DNA of 64,000 nucleotides from Citrobacter arsenatis (GCF_004353845.1 NZ_CP037864.1:5022001-5086000); one strand, 5' to 3'; counted from the first letter of the stretch, positions 26,672 to 36,300 are shown. A program made the numbers and translations. Notes: generated by a model not told the origin, from the letters alone.

Positions 26672-27991
26672 ATGAATATGACCTCTCGCCCTACACTCAA
26701 TGATATACCCCGTCAGCGCTGGCTGCGAATTATTCCACCGATTCTGATCGCCTGTATTATTTCTTATATGGACCGCGTCAATATCGCATTTGCGATGCCG
26801 GGCGGCATGGACGCCGAATTAGGTATTTCCGCCACCATGGCGGGACTGGCTGGCGGTATTTTCTTTATCGGTTATCTGTTTTTACAGGTTCCCGGCGGAA
26901 AAATTGCCGTACACGGCAGCGGCAAGAAATTTATCGGCTGGTCGTTGGTTGCCTGGGCGGTTATTTCCGTTCTGACGGGCTTGATCACTAATCAGTATCA
27001 ACTGCTGGTTTTGCGTTTCTTACTCGGCGTGGCAGAAGGCGGCATGCTGCCGGTGGTGCTGACGATGATCAGTAACTGGTTCCCTGACGCCGAGCGCGGT
27101 CGCGCCAATGCGATTGTGATTATGTTTGTGCCGATTGCCGGGATCATTACCGCTCCGCTCTCGGGTTGGATTATCACCGTTCTCGACTGGCGCTGGCTGT
27201 TCATCATTGAAGGTTTACTCTCCGTCGTCGTTCTGGTGCTGTGGGCCTATACCGTTTACGACCGTCCGCAGGAAGCGCGCTGGATATCTGACGCCGAGAA
27301 AAATTACCTCGTTGAAACGCTGGCCGCCGAGCAAAAAGCCATTGCCGGAACTGAAGTCAAAAATGCCTCTCTGGGCGCAGTGCTGTCCGATAAAACCATG
27401 TGGCAACTAATCGCGCTGAACTTCTTCTACCAGACCGGGATTTACGGTTACACCCTGTGGCTGCCGACCATCCTCAAAGAGCTGACTCACAGCAGCATGG
27501 GACAGGTCGGTATGCTCGCCATTCTGCCGTACGTCGGCGCAATTGCCGGGATGTTCCTGTTCTCTTCTCTCTCTGACCGTACCGGCAAACGCAAGCTGTT
27601 CGTCTGCCTGCCGCTGATTGGCTTTGCCCTGTGCATGTTCCTCTCCGTGGCGCTGAAAAATAACGTCTGGCTGGCTTATGCCGCGCTGGTCGGCTGCGGC
27701 TTCTTCCTGCAATCGGCTGCGGGCGTGTTCTGGACTATTCCGGCGCGTTTGTTCAGCGCAGAAATGGCCGGTGGCGCACGTGGGGTCATCAACGCCCTCG
27801 GCAACCTCGGTGGCTTCTGCGGTCCTTACGCGGTCGGCGTTCTCATCACCCTGTACAGCAAAGATGCGGGCGTTTATTGCCTGGCAATCTCACTGGCTCT
27901 GGCCGCGCTGATGGCACTGCTGCTGCCAGCAAAATGCGATGCCGGTTCTGCGCCGCTAAAGACGCTAAATCCACATAAACGTACAGCTTAA
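26672..27991 (+). CDS. MFS transporter (ACS family) in the sgb operon
   Basis: A 439-residue inner-membrane permease with about 12 hydrophobic segments and the ACS-type YMDRVNIAFA motif in TM1, like galactonate and tartrate carriers and like the KguT-like protein at 1480-2760. It replaces the tripartite YiaMNO importer of E. coli, so it probably brings in 2,3-diketo-L-gulonate or a related acid. The ribosome binding site is weak. A BIME separates it from lyxK. Substrate is inferred from position only. Confidence 0.85.
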   Translation: MNMTSRPTLNDIPRQRWLRIIPPILIACIISYMDRVNIAFAMPGGMDAELGISATMAGLAGGIFFIGYLFLQVPGGKIAVHGSGKKFIGWSLVAWAVISVLTGLITNQYQLLVLRFLLGVAEGGMLPVVLTMISNWFPDAERGRANAIVIMFVPIAGIITAPLSGWIITVLDWRWLFIIEGLLSVVVLVLWAYTVYDRPQEARWISDAEKNYLVETLAAEQKAIAGTEVKNASLGAVLSDKTMWQLIALNFFYQTGIYGYTLWLPTILKELTHSSMGQVGMLAILPYVGAIAGMFLFSSLSDRTGKRKLFVCLPLIGFALCMFLSVALKNNVWLAYAALVGCGFFLQSAAGVFWTIPARLFSAEMAGGARGVINALGNLGGFCGPYAVGVLITLYSKDAGVYCLAISLALAALMALLLPAKCDAGSAPLKTLNPHKRTA

Positions 27992-27996
27992 AACAA

Positions 27997-28072
27997 TGCC
28001 CGGTGGCGCTTCGCTTACCGGGCCTACAGGTAGCAACCGTCGTAAGCCGGATAAGCGCAGCGCCATCCGGCA
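27997..28072. repeat. BIME inside the sgb operon, before lyxK
   Basis: A REP unit (TGCCCGGTGGCGCTTCGCTTACCGGGC) from 27997 and an inverted unit ending CGCCATCCGGCA at 28072. It lies between the transporter and lyxK, where it may alter mRNA stability along the operon. Confidence 0.85.
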
Positions 28073-28089
28073 AAAATGAGATAACAAAG

Positions 28090-29592
28090 ATGAGTGAGAA
28101 AGCGACCTTCTGGCTGGGTATTGATTGTGGCGGTACATATCTGAAAGCAGGTTTGTATGATGCCAAAGGTCATGAGCATGGAATTAACCGGCAATCGTTG
28201 CAGACAATATCGCCATTGCCAGGTTACGCCGAACGCGACATGCACCAACTGTGGCAACAGTGCGTCGCGACCATTTCCGGTCTGTTAAAACGCACTGGCG
28301 TCTGCGGTGAGCAAATCAAAGGCATCGGTATTTCCGCTCAGGGTAAAGGCCTGTTCCTTCTTGATAAGCAGGATAAACCGCTGGGCAATGCCATTCTCTC
28401 TTCCGATCGACGCGCAATGGACATCGTTCAGCGCTGGCAGCAGGATGGGATCCCTGAGCAGCTCTACCCGGTCACTCGCCAGACATTGTGGACCGGGCAT
28501 CCGGCATCGCTCCTGCGTTGGGTAAAAGAGAACACCCCTCAGCGCTATGCGCAAATTGGCAGCGTCATGATGGGCCATGACTACCTGCGCTGGTGCTTAA
28601 CCGGCGTCAAAGGCTGCGAAGAGAGCAATATCTCCGAGTCGAACCTCTACAACATGACTACGGGTCAGTACGACCCGCGGCTGACCCAGTGGTTGGGCAT
28701 CAGTGAAATCGACCCTGCCCTGCCACCTGTCGTTGGTTCAGCAGAAATATGCGGGGAAATCACCGCTCAGACAGCCGCCATAACCGGTCTGGCGGCGGGC
28801 ACGCCCGTCGTCGGCGGTCTGTTTGATGTGGTTTCCACCGCACTCTGCGCCGGTATCGAAGATGAATACACCCTCAACGCGGTAATGGGAACCTGGGCTG
28901 TCACCAGCGGGATCGCTCACGGCCTGCGTGACCACGAGGCCCATCCCTATGTTTATGGTCGCTATGTGAATGACGTGCAGTACATCGTTCACGAAGCGAG
29001 TCCAACCTCCTCCGGCAATCTGGAATGGTTTACCGCCCAGTGGGGCGAACTCTCTTTTGATGAGATCAATCAGGCCGTCGCCAGCTTGCCAAAAGCCGGT
29101 AGCGCGCTTTTCTTTCTGCCCTTTTTGTACGGCAGCAACGCCGGGCTGGAAATGACCAGCGGCTTTTATGGCATGCAGGCTATACACACCCGTGCCCACT
29201 TATTACAGGCCATCTACGAAGGCGTGGTTTTCAGCCACATGACCCACCTCAACCGCATGCGCGAACGTTTTACGCAGGCGCATACCCTGCGCGTCACCGG
29301 CGGTCCGGCCCACTCCGACATCTGGATGCAAATGCTGGCAGACGTCAGCGGCTTACGTATCGAGCTGCCGCAGATTGAAGAGACCGGCTGCTTTGGCGCA
29401 GCGCTTGCCGCCCGCGTAGGCACCGGCGTTTATCACAATTTCATCGACGCCCAGCGCAGCTTACAGCACCCGGTACGTACGCTGCTGCCGGACGCCGCGG
29501 CGCATGCGAGCTACCAGCGTAAATACCGCCAATACCAGAATTTAATTACCGCACTACAGGGCTATCACGCCCGCATTAAGGAGTATGAATAA
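28090..29592 (+). CDS. lyxK: L-xylulose/3-keto-L-gulonate kinase LyxK
   Basis: A 500-residue FGGY-family kinase that phosphorylates 3-keto-L-gulonate and L-xylulose. The phosphate-binding start WLGIDCGGTYLKAG and the C-terminal TLRVTGGPAHS are intact. I use the ATG at 28090 (MSEKATFWLGI); the frame is open upstream through the BIME and a start at 28003 would add 29 residues encoded by that repeat. It overlaps sgbH by one base. Confidence 0.94.
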   Translation: MSEKATFWLGIDCGGTYLKAGLYDAKGHEHGINRQSLQTISPLPGYAERDMHQLWQQCVATISGLLKRTGVCGEQIKGIGISAQGKGLFLLDKQDKPLGNAILSSDRRAMDIVQRWQQDGIPEQLYPVTRQTLWTGHPASLLRWVKENTPQRYAQIGSVMMGHDYLRWCLTGVKGCEESNISESNLYNMTTGQYDPRLTQWLGISEIDPALPPVVGSAEICGEITAQTAAITGLAAGTPVVGGLFDVVSTALCAGIEDEYTLNAVMGTWAVTSGIAHGLRDHEAHPYVYGRYVNDVQYIVHEASPTSSGNLEWFTAQWGELSFDEINQAVASLPKAGSALFFLPFLYGSNAGLEMTSGFYGMQAIHTRAHLLQAIYEGVVFSHMTHLNRMRERFTQAHTLRVTGGPAHSDIWMQMLADVSGLRIELPQIEETGCFGAALAARVGTGVYHNFIDAQRSLQHPVRTLLPDAAAHASYQRKYRQYQNLITALQGYHARIKEYE

Positions 29593-30254
29593 TGAGTCGA
29601 CCATTACTGCAACTGGCGCTCGACCACACCAACCTGCAGGCGGCCCAGCGCGATGTCGCACTGCTTCAAGAGAGTGTTGATATCGTTGAGGCAGGGACGA
29701 TTCTCTGCTTAACCGAAGGCCTTGGCGCCGTGAAAGCGCTGCGTGCCCAGTGCCCAAATAAAATCATCGTCGCCGACTGGAAGGTGGCCGATGCGGGTGA
29801 AACCCTCGCACAGCAAGCGTTTGACGCTGGCGCCAACTGGATGACCATCATCTGCGCCGCGCCGCTGGCAACGGTAGAGAAAGGTCATGGCGTCGCACAG
29901 TCCTGCGGCGGTGAAATTCAGATGGAACTGTTCGGCAACTGGACGCTGGATGATGCCCGTGACTGGTATCGCGTTGGGGTTCGTCAGGCAATTTACCATC
30001 GCGGGCGCGATGCCCAGGCCAGTGGGCAACAGTGGGGAGAAGCAGACCTGACACGAATGAAGGCGCTTTCTGATATCGGCCTGGAGCTGTCGATTACCGG
30101 CGGAATTACGCCCGCCGACCTGCCGCTGTTTCGCGATATTAACGTCAAAGCCTTTATCGCCGGGCGTGCACTGGCGGGGGCGCAACACCCAACGCAAGTA
30201 GCTGGCGAATTCCATGCGCAAATCGATGCCATCTGGGGAGCACAGCATGCGTAA
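29592..30254 (+). CDS. sgbH: 3-keto-L-gulonate 6-phosphate decarboxylase
   Basis: A 220-residue Mg-dependent TIM-barrel enzyme of the orotidine monophosphate decarboxylase suprafamily. It converts 3-keto-L-gulonate 6-phosphate to L-xylulose 5-phosphate and CO2. The metal and substrate residues lie in LALDHT, VEAGTILC and DWKVADAGE. The ATG overlaps the lyxK stop (TAATG), giving translational coupling. Confidence 0.95.
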   Translation: MSRPLLQLALDHTNLQAAQRDVALLQESVDIVEAGTILCLTEGLGAVKALRAQCPNKIIVADWKVADAGETLAQQAFDAGANWMTIICAAPLATVEKGHGVAQSCGGEIQMELFGNWTLDDARDWYRVGVRQAIYHRGRDAQASGQQWGEADLTRMKALSDIGLELSITGGITPADLPLFRDINVKAFIAGRALAGAQHPTQVAGEFHAQIDAIWGAQHA

Positions 30255-31107
30255 TCATCCGTTAGGGATCTATGAAAAAGCGCTGGCGAAAGACCTCTCC
30301 TGGCCGGAGCGTCTGGTGCTGGCGAAAAGCTGCGGTTTTGATTTCGTCGAGATGTCGGTGGATGAAACCGATGAACGTCTGTCGCGTCTCGACTGGAGTC
30401 CTGCTCAGCGCGCATCGCTGGTGAGCGCAATGCTAGAAACCGGCGTGGCAATTCCCTCAATGTGCCTGTCCGCCCACCGCCGTTTTCCGTTTGGCAGCCG
30501 CGATGAATCTGTACGCGCCCGGGCGCGCGACATCATGACCAAAGCCATTCGTCTGGCGCGCGATCTCGGAATTCGCACCATTCAACTGGCCGGTTACGAC
30601 GTCTATTACGAAGAACATGACGCAGGTACGCAGCAGCGCTTTGCCGAAGGGTTGGCATGGGCGGTCGAGCAAGCCGCCGCCGCGCAGGTCATGCTGGCGG
30701 TAGAAATCATGGATACCGCTTTTATGAACTCGATCAGCAAGTGGAAAAAGTGGGATGAAATGCTGTCATCGCCGTGGTTCACCGTCTATCCGGACGTAGG
30801 CAACCTCAGCGCCTGGGGTAATGACGTCACTGCCGAATTGACGCTGGGCATTGACCGTATCGCCGCTATCCACCTGAAAGACACACTGCCAGTAACCGAA
30901 ACCCATCCGGGCCAGTTTCGCGATGTACCTTTTGGCGAAGGGTGCGTGGACTTTGTTGGTATCTTCAAAACGCTGCACGAGCTGAACTATCGCGGGTCGT
31001 TTCTGATTGAAATGTGGACTGAAAAAGCGAAAGAGCCGGTACTGGAAATTATTCAGGCACGGCGCTGGATAGAAGCACGTATGCAGGAAGGAGGATTTCC
31101 ATGTTAG
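30247..31107 (+). CDS. sgbU: L-xylulose 5-phosphate 3-epimerase
   Basis: A 286-residue TIM-barrel epimerase making L-ribulose 5-phosphate from L-xylulose 5-phosphate. Metal-binding residues are expected in AVEIMDT, YPDVGNLSAW, IHLKDT and LIEMWTE. I use the ATG at 30247 (MRNHPLGIY), which overlaps sgbH by eight bases and gives the E. coli length; an in-frame start at 30214 lies deeper in sgbH. Confidence 0.94.
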   Translation: MRNHPLGIYEKALAKDLSWPERLVLAKSCGFDFVEMSVDETDERLSRLDWSPAQRASLVSAMLETGVAIPSMCLSAHRRFPFGSRDESVRARARDIMTKAIRLARDLGIRTIQLAGYDVYYEEHDAGTQQRFAEGLAWAVEQAAAAQVMLAVEIMDTAFMNSISKWKKWDEMLSSPWFTVYPDVGNLSAWGNDVTAELTLGIDRIAAIHLKDTLPVTETHPGQFRDVPFGEGCVDFVGIFKTLHELNYRGSFLIEMWTEKAKEPVLEIIQARRWIEARMQEGGFPC

Positions 31108-31799
31108 AACAACTGAAGGCCGAGGTGCTGGCGGCCAATCTGGCGCTTCCGGCCCATGGTTTAGTCACCTTTACCTGGGGTAACGTCAGCGCGGTAGATG
31201 AAACACGTAAACTGATGGTGATTAAGCCATCCGGCGTGGAATATGACGTGATGACCGCCGACGATATGGTGGTGGTGGATATCGCCAGCGGCTGCGTGGT
31301 TGAAGGCAGTAAAAAACCCTCATCTGACACACCAACCCATCTGGCGCTGTATCGCCGCTATCCTGAAATAGGTGGGATCGTCCATACCCATTCACGCCAC
31401 GCAACAATCTGGTCGCAGGCAGGGCAGGATCTCCCGGCATGGGGCACCACGCATGCCGATTATTTCTATGGCTCGATTCCGTGTACCCGTCTGATGACCG
31501 TCGAGGAAATCAACGGTGAATATGAATATCAAACCGGAGAGGTCATCATTCAGACCTTTGAGCAACGCTCTCTTAATCCGCTGCAGGTTCCGGCGGTATT
31601 AGTGCATTCACACGGTCCGTTTGCCTGGGGTAAAGACGCCGCAGACGCCGTACATAACGCCGTGGTGCTCGAAGAGTGTGCCTACATGGGGCTGTTCTCA
31701 CGCCAGTTAGCCCCGCAGTTACCGGATATGCAGCCTGAGTTGCTGGATAAACACTACCTGCGCAAACACGGCGTGAACGCGTATTACGGGCAAAACTAA
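31101..31799 (+). CDS. sgbE: L-ribulose 5-phosphate 4-epimerase SgbE
   Basis: A 232-residue zinc-dependent class II aldolase-type epimerase converting L-ribulose 5-phosphate to D-xylulose 5-phosphate, the final step of the route. Zinc ligands are in HTHSRHA and VLVHSHGPF. Overlaps sgbU by seven bases, with a GGAGG site inside it. A REP follows. Confidence 0.95.
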   Translation: MLEQLKAEVLAANLALPAHGLVTFTWGNVSAVDETRKLMVIKPSGVEYDVMTADDMVVVDIASGCVVEGSKKPSSDTPTHLALYRRYPEIGGIVHTHSRHATIWSQAGQDLPAWGTTHADYFYGSIPCTRLMTVEEINGEYEYQTGEVIIQTFEQRSLNPLQVPAVLVHSHGPFAWGKDAADAVHNAVVLEECAYMGLFSRQLAPQLPDMQPELLDKHYLRKHGVNAYYGQN

Positions 31800-31826
31800 C
31801 GTCCGGAGGCGCTGCGCTGCAATTTT

Positions 31827-31858
31827 GTAGGCCGGGTAAGCATAGCGCCACCCGGCAA
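31827..31858. repeat. REP unit after sgbE
   Basis: GTAGGCCGGGTAAGC...GCGCCACCCGGCA, a single unit between convergent sgbE and the AraC-type gene. It is preceded by a partial remnant at about 31802. Confidence 0.8.
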
Positions 31859-31865
31859 TCCTCAC

Positions 31866-32681
31866 TTACGCCGAATTAATATGCTCTTTGCAATAGCGCC
31901 GTTTCCACGCCGCGGGCGTCAGGCTGGTATGCTTGCGGAAGATTTTGCGAAAATAACCCACATCATTGAATCCACATTTCATCGCCACTTCGGTAAGTGA
32001 CAGCGAGTCACTGATCAACAGTTTTTCTGCCGCCCTTACCCGCTGGCGATGTAACGCTTCGGTTAGCGTCAGCCGGAAAGCGCTACGGAATACGCGCCCC
32101 AGATAGTCCGCATTACAATGCAGCTCTTTCGCCAACGTTGAGGCGCAAATCGGCAAGTGGAACTGGGTGTGGATTATTTGTTGTGCTTTCCAGGCCAGCG
32201 CATTGCCAGGGCTATCTGCGGGTTGCTCGCTGGCAGCGGCAGATATTTGCTGCAAAATCAGCAGCAGGATCAGTTCCAGCGCCATGCTGCGATGAATATT
32301 TTCCTGCTCGCGTAAGAACTGACGAAACAGCGAAATAATATATTGTGGCTCGTTCACCCGGGTATGCTGAGGGATAGCAAGTAATGGTTGCGTTATTGAT
32401 GCGCTGTTTTCTTCCGTCATCTCAAAATGCAGCCAGTAAAATTTCAAATCAGCCGGAAATTGCCCGACGCCAATATGCGAGCGCTGCGGCCACAGCAACA
32501 AACTTTCTCCGGCATTCACGCAAAAAACGGTCTGCCCTTCGCGAATCGTTAATGTCCCTTTTTCGACAAAAATGATTTCCCAGGATTGCAGTTGCCGCGC
32601 CGGATGGCTACCCACGCCCCGGGAAATAAATAACCCGCCATTTTGGACTTTAATCGGAAGAGACATGGATAATTCGAGCAT
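31866..32681 (-). CDS. AraC-family transcription regulator of the arabinoside locus
   Basis: A 271-residue protein with an N-terminal cupin-like sugar-sensing domain (about 10-150) and a C-terminal AraC double helix-turn-helix (ASTLAKELHCNADYLGRVFRS and LTEVAMKCGFNDVGYFRKIFRKH). It diverges from a GPH transporter and a GH127 hydrolase, so it likely activates them in response to an arabinoside or L-arabinose. The ATG at 32681 has a weak upstream site; a second ATG five codons in is possible. Confidence 0.85.
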   Translation of the reverse strand: MLELSMSLPIKVQNGGLFISRGVGSHPARQLQSWEIIFVEKGTLTIREGQTVFCVNAGESLLLWPQRSHIGVGQFPADLKFYWLHFEMTEENSASITQPLLAIPQHTRVNEPQYIISLFRQFLREQENIHRSMALELILLLILQQISAAASEQPADSPGNALAWKAQQIIHTQFHLPICASTLAKELHCNADYLGRVFRSAFRLTLTEALHRQRVRAAEKLLISDSLSLTEVAMKCGFNDVGYFRKIFRKHTSLTPAAWKRRYCKEHINSA

Positions 32682-32933
32682 ATATATTCAAATTCCCGCT
32701 TTTAGCATTAATTAAATCGTTCTTTATTATTGATTATTCACGATAAAACTACTTTTCGCCGGATCGAAATCACATTTTCATGATGAAGTCGGAATTGTCA
32801 TCTTTTTATACTTTTCTCTTCCCTTGTTGCTCCAAACATTTCGTGCAGAATAAATAACGTACTTTGCAAATTACCCACAAATAACCCGCAGCGTAGCGGG
32901 GAACTTTCTGAACATCCTCTCCGGGAGTTATTT
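32682..32933. promoter_or_regulatory. Divergent region between the AraC-type regulator and the GPH transporter
   Basis: 252 A/T-rich bases expected to hold both promoters and the regulator's sites. A TCACA half-site at about 32771 hints at CRP, but no second half is convincing. No clear operator identified. Confidence 0.4.
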
Positions 32934-34334
32934 ATGACTTCGGCTCCGATTACGACATCTGATTTGGCACAGCGTGCCCAGGACGACAAATTATCTCTGC
33001 GTGAAAAAATAGGTTATGGGTTAGGCGATGCGGGTGGGACGGTCATTACCTGTCTGATCATGAACTTCCTGACATTCTTCTACACCGATATCTTCGGGTT
33101 AACGCCCGCACTGGTCGGCACATTGTTTATTGCCCTGCGCGTATTTGACGCCATTTCCGACCCGATAATGGGCGTACTGGCCGACCGAACACAGAGCCGC
33201 TGGGGACGCTTTCGCCCTTGGCAGCTGTGGGTTGCGGTTCCCATTGGCATTATCGGCGTACTCACGTTTACCGTCCCTGACGCCAGCATGAGCGTAAAAA
33301 TTGCCTGGGCGTTCGGCACCTATCTGCTGCTCTCCGTCGGCTATACCGCGATCAACGTGCCGTACTGTGCGCTAATCAACACCATGACCACCCGCCACAA
33401 TGAGGTGATCGCCTGCCAGTCCTGGCGCTTTGTGTTGTGCGGCGTGGCGGGATTCCTTGTCTCCGTCGGCCTGCCGTGGATGGTGGATGTTCTGGGTCAG
33501 GGCAACGCTGCGCAGGGTTATCAGTTCGGCGTGGGTATCCTGTGTGCCATCGCGGTAGTGATGTTCCTGTGCTGCTTCTTCTGGGTGCGCGAGCGTGTGC
33601 CGCTGGCGATGATGGGGAAATTTACCCTGCGCGAACACATTGGCGGGCTGCGCAAAAATGACCAGCTATTACTGATGCTGGTGATGTCTTTCCTGCTGAT
33701 TAACGTCTTCAATATTCGCGGCGGCGGGTACATGTACTTTATTACCTACGTGCTGGAAGGCAGCACCGCTTACACGTCGCTGTTTTTCACCATGGTCACC
33801 TTCGCATCCATTATCGGTTCAGTGATCGTCAGCCCGCTGACCCGCCGCATCGATACCGTCAAACTCTATTACTACACCAACCTGGTGTTGACGGCGCTGG
33901 CGGTGCTGATGTGGTTCCTGCCAACCGGTCCGGCTTATCAGACGCTGTGGCTGGCGGTGATCCTCGGCAACGGCATTATTTTGGGTTTCACGCTGCCGCT
34001 GCACTTCTCGCTGATGGCCTTTGCCGACGACTACGGCGAGTGGAAAACCGGCGTGCGTTCCTCCGGCATGAATTTCGCCTTCAACCTGTTTTTCATCAAG
34101 CTGGCCTGGGCCTCGAGCGCGGGGATCATCAGCCTGCTGTTTATTTTTGTCGCCTATCAGCCAGGCGCTGGCAACCAAACCGCCAGTTCGCTGCAAGGGA
34201 TTACCGCGATGGAAACGCTGCTGCCCGCGCTGTTCCACCTGCTGTTGGCGCTGTCTATCCGCATTTGTAAACTCAATAACCCGATGATGTCGCGCATTGC
34301 CACCGATCTGCGTCAGCGTCATGTACAGCCTTAA
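32934..34334 (+). CDS. GPH-family (MelB-like) glycoside:cation symporter
   Basis: A 466-residue inner-membrane protein with 12 predicted helices. The glycoside-pentoside-hexuronide family features are clear: GYGLGDAGGTVI near the start, DAISDPIMGVLADRTQSRWGRFRPW in the first cytoplasmic loop, and ADDYGEWKTGVRSSG later. It is most like YicJ/MelB. The ATG follows GGGAG. It is 10 bases from a GH127 gene, so it probably imports a beta-L-arabinofuranoside such as an arabinobiose for intracellular cleavage. Confidence 0.87.
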   Translation: MTSAPITTSDLAQRAQDDKLSLREKIGYGLGDAGGTVITCLIMNFLTFFYTDIFGLTPALVGTLFIALRVFDAISDPIMGVLADRTQSRWGRFRPWQLWVAVPIGIIGVLTFTVPDASMSVKIAWAFGTYLLLSVGYTAINVPYCALINTMTTRHNEVIACQSWRFVLCGVAGFLVSVGLPWMVDVLGQGNAAQGYQFGVGILCAIAVVMFLCCFFWVRERVPLAMMGKFTLREHIGGLRKNDQLLLMLVMSFLLINVFNIRGGGYMYFITYVLEGSTAYTSLFFTMVTFASIIGSVIVSPLTRRIDTVKLYYYTNLVLTALAVLMWFLPTGPAYQTLWLAVILGNGIILGFTLPLHFSLMAFADDYGEWKTGVRSSGMNFAFNLFFIKLAWASSAGIISLLFIFVAYQPGAGNQTASSLQGITAMETLLPALFHLLLALSIRICKLNNPMMSRIATDLRQRHVQP

Positions 34335-34344
34335 GGAGCATGAA

Positions 34345-36300
34345 ATGAACGTACTGGAAGTCGACCTGCATAAGCTCACGGTCAGCGATCCGTTCCTCGG
34401 ACAATATCAGCAGTTGGTGCGTGATGTGGTGATCCCCTACCAGTGGGATGCGCTTAATGACCGCATTGCAGAGGCGGAACCAAGCCATGCGATAGAAAAC
34501 TTCCGTATCGCCGCGGGGCTGCAGGATGGCGAGTTTTACGGCATGGTTTTTCAGGATAGTGACGTGGCGAAATGGCTGGAGGCCGTCGCCTGGTCCCTGT
34601 GCCAGAAACCCGATGCAGAGCTTGAGAAAACCGCTGATGAGGTCATTGAACTGGTGGCTGCGGCACAGTGTGAAGATGGCTATCTCAATACTTACTTTAC
34701 GGTAAAAGCCCCGAATGAACGCTGGACCAACCTCGCCGAATGCCATGAGCTGTACTGTGCCGGTCATTTAATTGAAGCGGGCGTCGCATTCTTCCAGGCG
34801 ACGGGTAAGCGTCGTCTGCTAGAGGTAGTGTGTCGGCTGGCAGATCACATCGACAGCGTGTTTGGGCTTGGTGAAAATCAGCTGCGCGGCTACCCAGGAC
34901 ACCCGGAAATCGAGCTAGCCTTAATGCGCTTGTATGAAGTGACTCAGCAGCCGCGCTATATGGCGCTGGTAAATTACTTTGTGGAACAGCGCGGCACCCA
35001 GCCCCATTTCTATGACCAAGAGTACGAAAAACGCGGGCAAACCTCTTACTGGCACACCTACGGTCCGGCGTGGATGGTGAAAGATAAGCCCTATAGCCAG
35101 GCACATCAGCCCATTTCAGAGCAGCAAACGGCTATCGGTCATGCGGTGCGCTTTGTCTACCTGATGACCGGCGTGGCGCATCTGGCACGCTTAAGTCAGG
35201 ACGAAGGCAAGCGTCAGGATTGCCTGCGTCTGTGGAAAAACATGGCCCAGCGTCAGTTGTACATTACCGGCGGGATCGGCTCACAAAGCAGCGGCGAAGC
35301 GTTTAGCAGCGATTACGATCTGCCTAACGACTCCGTGTACGCGGAAAGCTGCGCCTCAATCGGACTCATGATGTTCGCCCGCAGAATGCTGGAAATGGAG
35401 GCCGATAGCCAGTATGCCGACGTAATGGAGCGCGCCCTGTATAACACCGTGCTCGGCGGCATGGCGCTGGACGGTAAACACTTCTTCTACGTTAACCCGC
35501 TGGAAGTGCATCCCAAGTCATTAAAATTTAATCATATTTATGACCACGTGAAGCCCGTTCGCCAACGCTGGTTCGGCTGCGCCTGTTGTCCACCAAATAT
35601 CGCCCGCGTCTTAACCTCAATCGGCCATTACATCTATACGCCACGTCAGGACGCGCTATATATCAATATGTACGTGGGCAATAGTATGGAAATCCCCGTG
35701 GCAGATGGCTCGCTCAAACTGCGCATTAGCGGGGATTACCCATGGCATGAGCAGGTGAAAATCGCTATCGAATCACCGCAGTCGGTGTATCACACTCTGG
35801 CCCTGCGCTTGCCGGACTGGTGCTCCGCGCCGCAGGTTTTGCTGAATGGGCAGCCGGTTGAGCAGGATATTCGCAAAGGCTATTTGCACATCAGCCGAAC
35901 CTGGCAGGAAGGCGATACGCTCAGTTTGACTCTGCCGATGCCGGTACGGCGGGTATACGGCAACCCACTGGTGCGTCATGTTGCTGGTAAGGTCGCCATT
36001 CAACGTGGACCGCTGGTGTATTGCCTGGAGCAGGCCGACAACGGCGAAGAGTTGCACAACCTGTGGCTGGCGAAAGAAAGTGAATTCAGAGTGTTCGAGG
36101 GTAAGGGGCTATTCAGTCATAAGATGTTAATTCAGGCTGAAGGTGTGAAACAAAGTAGCACCGACGCAACGCAACAACCTTTGTGGCACTACGATGTTTC
36201 ACCGGCTTCGCGTCAGGCGCATACGCTGACGTTTATTCCGTGGTTTAGCTGGGCAAACCGTGGTGAAGGCGAAATGCGTATCTGGGTAAACGAGCAGTAG
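34345..36300 (+). CDS. GH127 beta-L-arabinofuranosidase
   Basis: A 651-residue glycoside hydrolase family 127 enzyme, like Bifidobacterium HypBA1. By alignment from memory, the HypBA1 residues E322, E338, C340, C417 and C418 correspond here to E318, E334, C336, C414 and C415: Glu318 is in SSGEAF, the E-x-C pair in YAESCAS, and the double cysteine in FGCACCPPN. These bind zinc and supply the cysteine nucleophile. There is no signal peptide, so it acts in the cytosol after import by the neighbouring GPH carrier, releasing L-arabinose. The ATG at 34345 follows AAGGAG; an in-frame start at 34297 lies inside the transporter gene. Confidence 0.9.
   Translation: MNVLEVDLHKLTVSDPFLGQYQQLVRDVVIPYQWDALNDRIAEAEPSHAIENFRIAAGLQDGEFYGMVFQDSDVAKWLEAVAWSLCQKPDAELEKTADEVIELVAAAQCEDGYLNTYFTVKAPNERWTNLAECHELYCAGHLIEAGVAFFQATGKRRLLEVVCRLADHIDSVFGLGENQLRGYPGHPEIELALMRLYEVTQQPRYMALVNYFVEQRGTQPHFYDQEYEKRGQTSYWHTYGPAWMVKDKPYSQAHQPISEQQTAIGHAVRFVYLMTGVAHLARLSQDEGKRQDCLRLWKNMAQRQLYITGGIGSQSSGEAFSSDYDLPNDSVYAESCASIGLMMFARRMLEMEADSQYADVMERALYNTVLGGMALDGKHFFYVNPLEVHPKSLKFNHIYDHVKPVRQRWFGCACCPPNIARVLTSIGHYIYTPRQDALYINMYVGNSMEIPVADGSLKLRISGDYPWHEQVKIAIESPQSVYHTLALRLPDWCSAPQVLLNGQPVEQDIRKGYLHISRTWQEGDTLSLTLPMPVRRVYGNPLVRHVAGKVAIQRGPLVYCLEQADNGEELHNLWLAKESEFRVFEGKGLFSHKMLIQAEGVKQSSTDATQQPLWHYDVSPASRQAHTLTFIPWFSWANRGEGEMRIWVNEQ

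Noticed and set aside
28003..28089. N-terminal extension of lyxK by 29 residues
   Set aside because: Encoded by the BIME; the ATG at 28090 starts the family's FGGY kinase sequence.
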